DNA from: Pseudomonadota bacterium
GTDB taxonomy: Bacteria; Desulfobacterota; Desulfobacteria; Desulfobacterales; Desulfobacteraceae
DNA length: 16,035 nucleotides
Assembly (NCBI GenBank): GCA_018816605.1
Contig: JAHIVS010000453.1
Span: 1 to 16,035 of the forward strand
Direction of reading: 5' to 3'
Made by a program: the position numbers and the translations under genes. The notes under the pieces are model-generated. The model did no database searches, was not told the DNA's origin, and worked only from the letters and a program-made list of their open reading frames with translations. Every line of letters starts with the position of its first letter. Within the stretch, counting starts at the first letter, position 1. Below, one piece after another: positions 14,853 through 16,035 of the stretch.

Positions 14853-15740
14853 TCAGGCGATCTTTCCCGCCTGGCCGGCCAGGGACCAGAGGGCCTGGAC
14901 CTTTGGGTTTGTCAGGTTATTTTGGAGGGTGCACAGCCCGATTTCATAGGGCAAAAGTTCGGGCATGGCCTCCAGGACCCCGATCTCTTCTGAGAACGGG
15001 CTTTTTTCCAATACCAGCCTGGGGACCAGGCCCATGCCGCAGCCAAGGTTCACCAGGGCGATGATGGCCTCGTGACCGGCCACCCGGGAATAAATGCGGG
15101 GCACCAGCTGATTTTTGGCAAACCACAGATCCATGCGCTCCCGGCTCAAACCGGTCTGGGCAAGGATCATGGGGGTCTTTTCCCAGTCCATTGCCCCGTT
15201 CTTATACACAATGGTGTTGGGAAATCGTCTGGACATGATAAACACCAGGGGGCTTGTAACCATTTTCAGGAAAATAACGGCTTTGGGCATTTTTTCCGGC
15301 AGGGCGGCAATGACCGCATCCACATCCCGGTTGACCAGCCGGGACAGTGCTTTTGCAGGATCCCCCGTCTCCAGCTTGATCTGGACCCTGGGATGGACCT
15401 TGCGGTATTGGGTGATAATATCGGGCAGAATGCTATAGGCTGCTGTTACCGAACAATATAGGGAAAGCTCCCCGGAAAGAACGTCATCTTCGGAAAGTTC
15501 ACCCTGGAGGCGGTCCCACCGCAGGATAACATCGTCCGCATATTTTTTAAAGGCAAGGCCTGCAAAGGTCAATTCCACAGACCGGTTGTCCCTGACAAAC
15601 AGCGGCTCTCCCACGGCCGCTTCCAGGCGCTGGACCACCCGGGTCAGGGCCGAGGGCGTGATATTGCAGGCCAGGCTGGTCCGGGCAAAATGAAGGGTTC
15701 CTGACAAATGTTTGAATAGGTGTAAGGTACGGATATCCAT
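14853..15740 (-). CDS. ilvY: LysR-family regulator IlvY
   Basis: This is a 295-residue LysR-type activator. The N-terminal winged helix-turn-helix (residues 1-60) has MDIRTLHLF, LHFARTSLACNITPSALTRV and QRLEAAVGEPLFVRDNRSVELT, closely matching E. coli IlvY. The C-terminal ~200 residues form the substrate-binding-type inducer domain. It is divergent from ilvC, as in other bacteria, where IlvY activates ilvC in response to acetolactate or acetohydroxybutyrate. ATG 15740 follows AGGAGGGGGC. Its own control region is shared with ilvC. Confidence 0.92.
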   Translation of the reverse strand: MDIRTLHLFKHLSGTLHFARTSLACNITPSALTRVVQRLEAAVGEPLFVRDNRSVELTFAGLAFKKYADDVILRWDRLQGELSEDDVLSGELSLYCSVTAAYSILPDIITQYRKVHPRVQIKLETGDPAKALSRLVNRDVDAVIAALPEKMPKAVIFLKMVTSPLVFIMSRRFPNTIVYKNGAMDWEKTPMILAQTGLSRERMDLWFAKNQLVPRIYSRVAGHEAIIALVNLGCGMGLVPRLVLEKSPFSEEIGVLEAMPELLPYEIGLCTLQNNLTNPKVQALWSLAGQAGKIA

Positions 15741-15745
15741 GCCCC

Positions 15746-15774
15746 CTCCTGTGTTTTAATATCTCCTGTGTTTT
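15746..15774 (-). repeat. Duplicated 12-bp segment in the ilvY leader
   Basis: CTCCTGTGTTTT occurs at 15746-15757 and again at 15763-15774 (17-bp period). On the minus strand each copy carries an AGGAG element, so the leader has a second ribosome-site-like copy with no start codon directly after it. Confidence 0.8.
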
Positions 15775-15799
15775 TAGCAAATCATTTCGATTTTCGCAA
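15771..15799 (-). promoter_or_regulatory. Possible ilvY promoter
   Basis: On the minus strand, TTGCGA (15794-15799) and TAAAAA (15771-15776) are 17 bases apart. Each matches four of six consensus bases. The element overlaps the left operator-like repeat, which would allow autoregulation. Confidence 0.4.
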
Positions 15800-15830
15800 T
15801 ATCATGTTGCAAATGATTCATTTGACGCAA
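15778..15830. promoter_or_regulatory. Candidate IlvY operator region between ilvY and ilvC
   Basis: A near-perfect palindrome CAAATGATTCATTTG at 15810-15824 lies within flanking TTG...CGCAA. A related imperfect copy, AAATCATTTCGATTT, starts at 15779. Two spaced sites in the shared region match the known pattern of tandem IlvY operators; assignment is by position and symmetry. Confidence 0.55.
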
Positions 15831-15915
15831 CGCAAAAAATAGGTCATTTTAGAAAAAATCAACCATAAGATAGAGAACAAAACACTTTATACGGTCAACC
15901 AAAAGGAGAAAGAAG

Positions 15916-16035
15916 ATGGGAACCAATTATTTTAATACCCTGCCCCTTAGGCTTCAGCTTAAAGAATTATCCCAGTGCCGGTTCATGGATGTTTCGGAAT
16001 TCAACGGAGTAACTGCCCTGAAGGGCAAAAAAATC
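15916..16035 (+). CDS. ilvC: Ketol-acid reductoisomerase, N-terminal 40 codons (3' end outside window)
   Basis: The first 40 residues are [15 protein letters not shown]..., then [20 protein letters not shown]. This matches the E. coli-type (long, class II) IlvC N-terminus, in which NYFNTL, CRFM and the KGKK strand before the NADPH-binding loop are conserved. The enzyme isomerises and reduces acetohydroxy acids in valine, leucine and isoleucine synthesis. ATG 15916 follows AAGGAGA at 15903-15909. It is likely activated by the divergent ilvY product. Confidence 0.93.
   Translation, partial: MGTNYFNTLPLRLQLKELSQCRFMDVSEFNGVTALKGKKI

Overview
The window most resembles a chromosomal segment of a Desulfobacterota (deltaproteobacterial) anaerobe of the sulfate-reducer type. 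This is an inference from content: multihaem c-type cytochromes with an NrfC/NrfD quinone module, a methylene-tetrahydrofolate reductase, many signalling proteins and strong GGAGG ribosome binding sites. There are no tRNA, rRNA, CRISPR or insertion sequences. All genes look intact except the two cut by the window edges.

Region 1 (1-6513, all on the minus strand) is a respiratory gene cluster. In transcription order it reads: membrane-anchored tetrahaem cytochrome c, ferredoxin-like protein with four iron-sulfur clusters and a probable Tat signal, NrfD-type membrane quinol protein, and an exported octahaem cytochrome of the hydroxylamine oxidoreductase (HAO) family. The first three genes overlap by 4 and 1 bases. 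After the octahaem gene come a perfect 16-bp hairpin, a secreted protein of unknown function, and a family 5 solute-binding protein that runs off the left edge. The expected layout is a quinone-linked membrane module exchanging electrons with a periplasmic octahaem enzyme acting on a small nitrogen (or sulfur) compound.

Region 2 (6514-8957) starts with a 278-bp divergent promoter region. A metF-like gene follows, overlapping by one base (TGATG) an HD-GYP domain gene whose metal-site residues look altered. A single-domain CheY-like response regulator converges on it.

Region 3 (8920-14818) has a zinc-ribbon Nudix hydrolase whose 3' end overlaps the response regulator. Divergent from it is a three-gene operon: a DUF342 (FapA-like) protein, a GspE/PilB-type ATPase and an HDOD protein. 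Both the DUF342 protein and the ATPase carry repeats resembling the c-di-GMP-binding MshEN module. No other secretion or pilus components are visible, so the ATPase looks like an orphan.

Region 4 (14853-16035) is the branched-chain amino acid pair ilvY (LysR regulator, minus) and ilvC (plus, only its first 40 codons), with a palindromic operator region between them.

The best candidates for something little described are the HAO-family/NrfCD/tetrahaem cluster and the DUF342-ATPase-HDOD operon with shared MshEN-like repeats.
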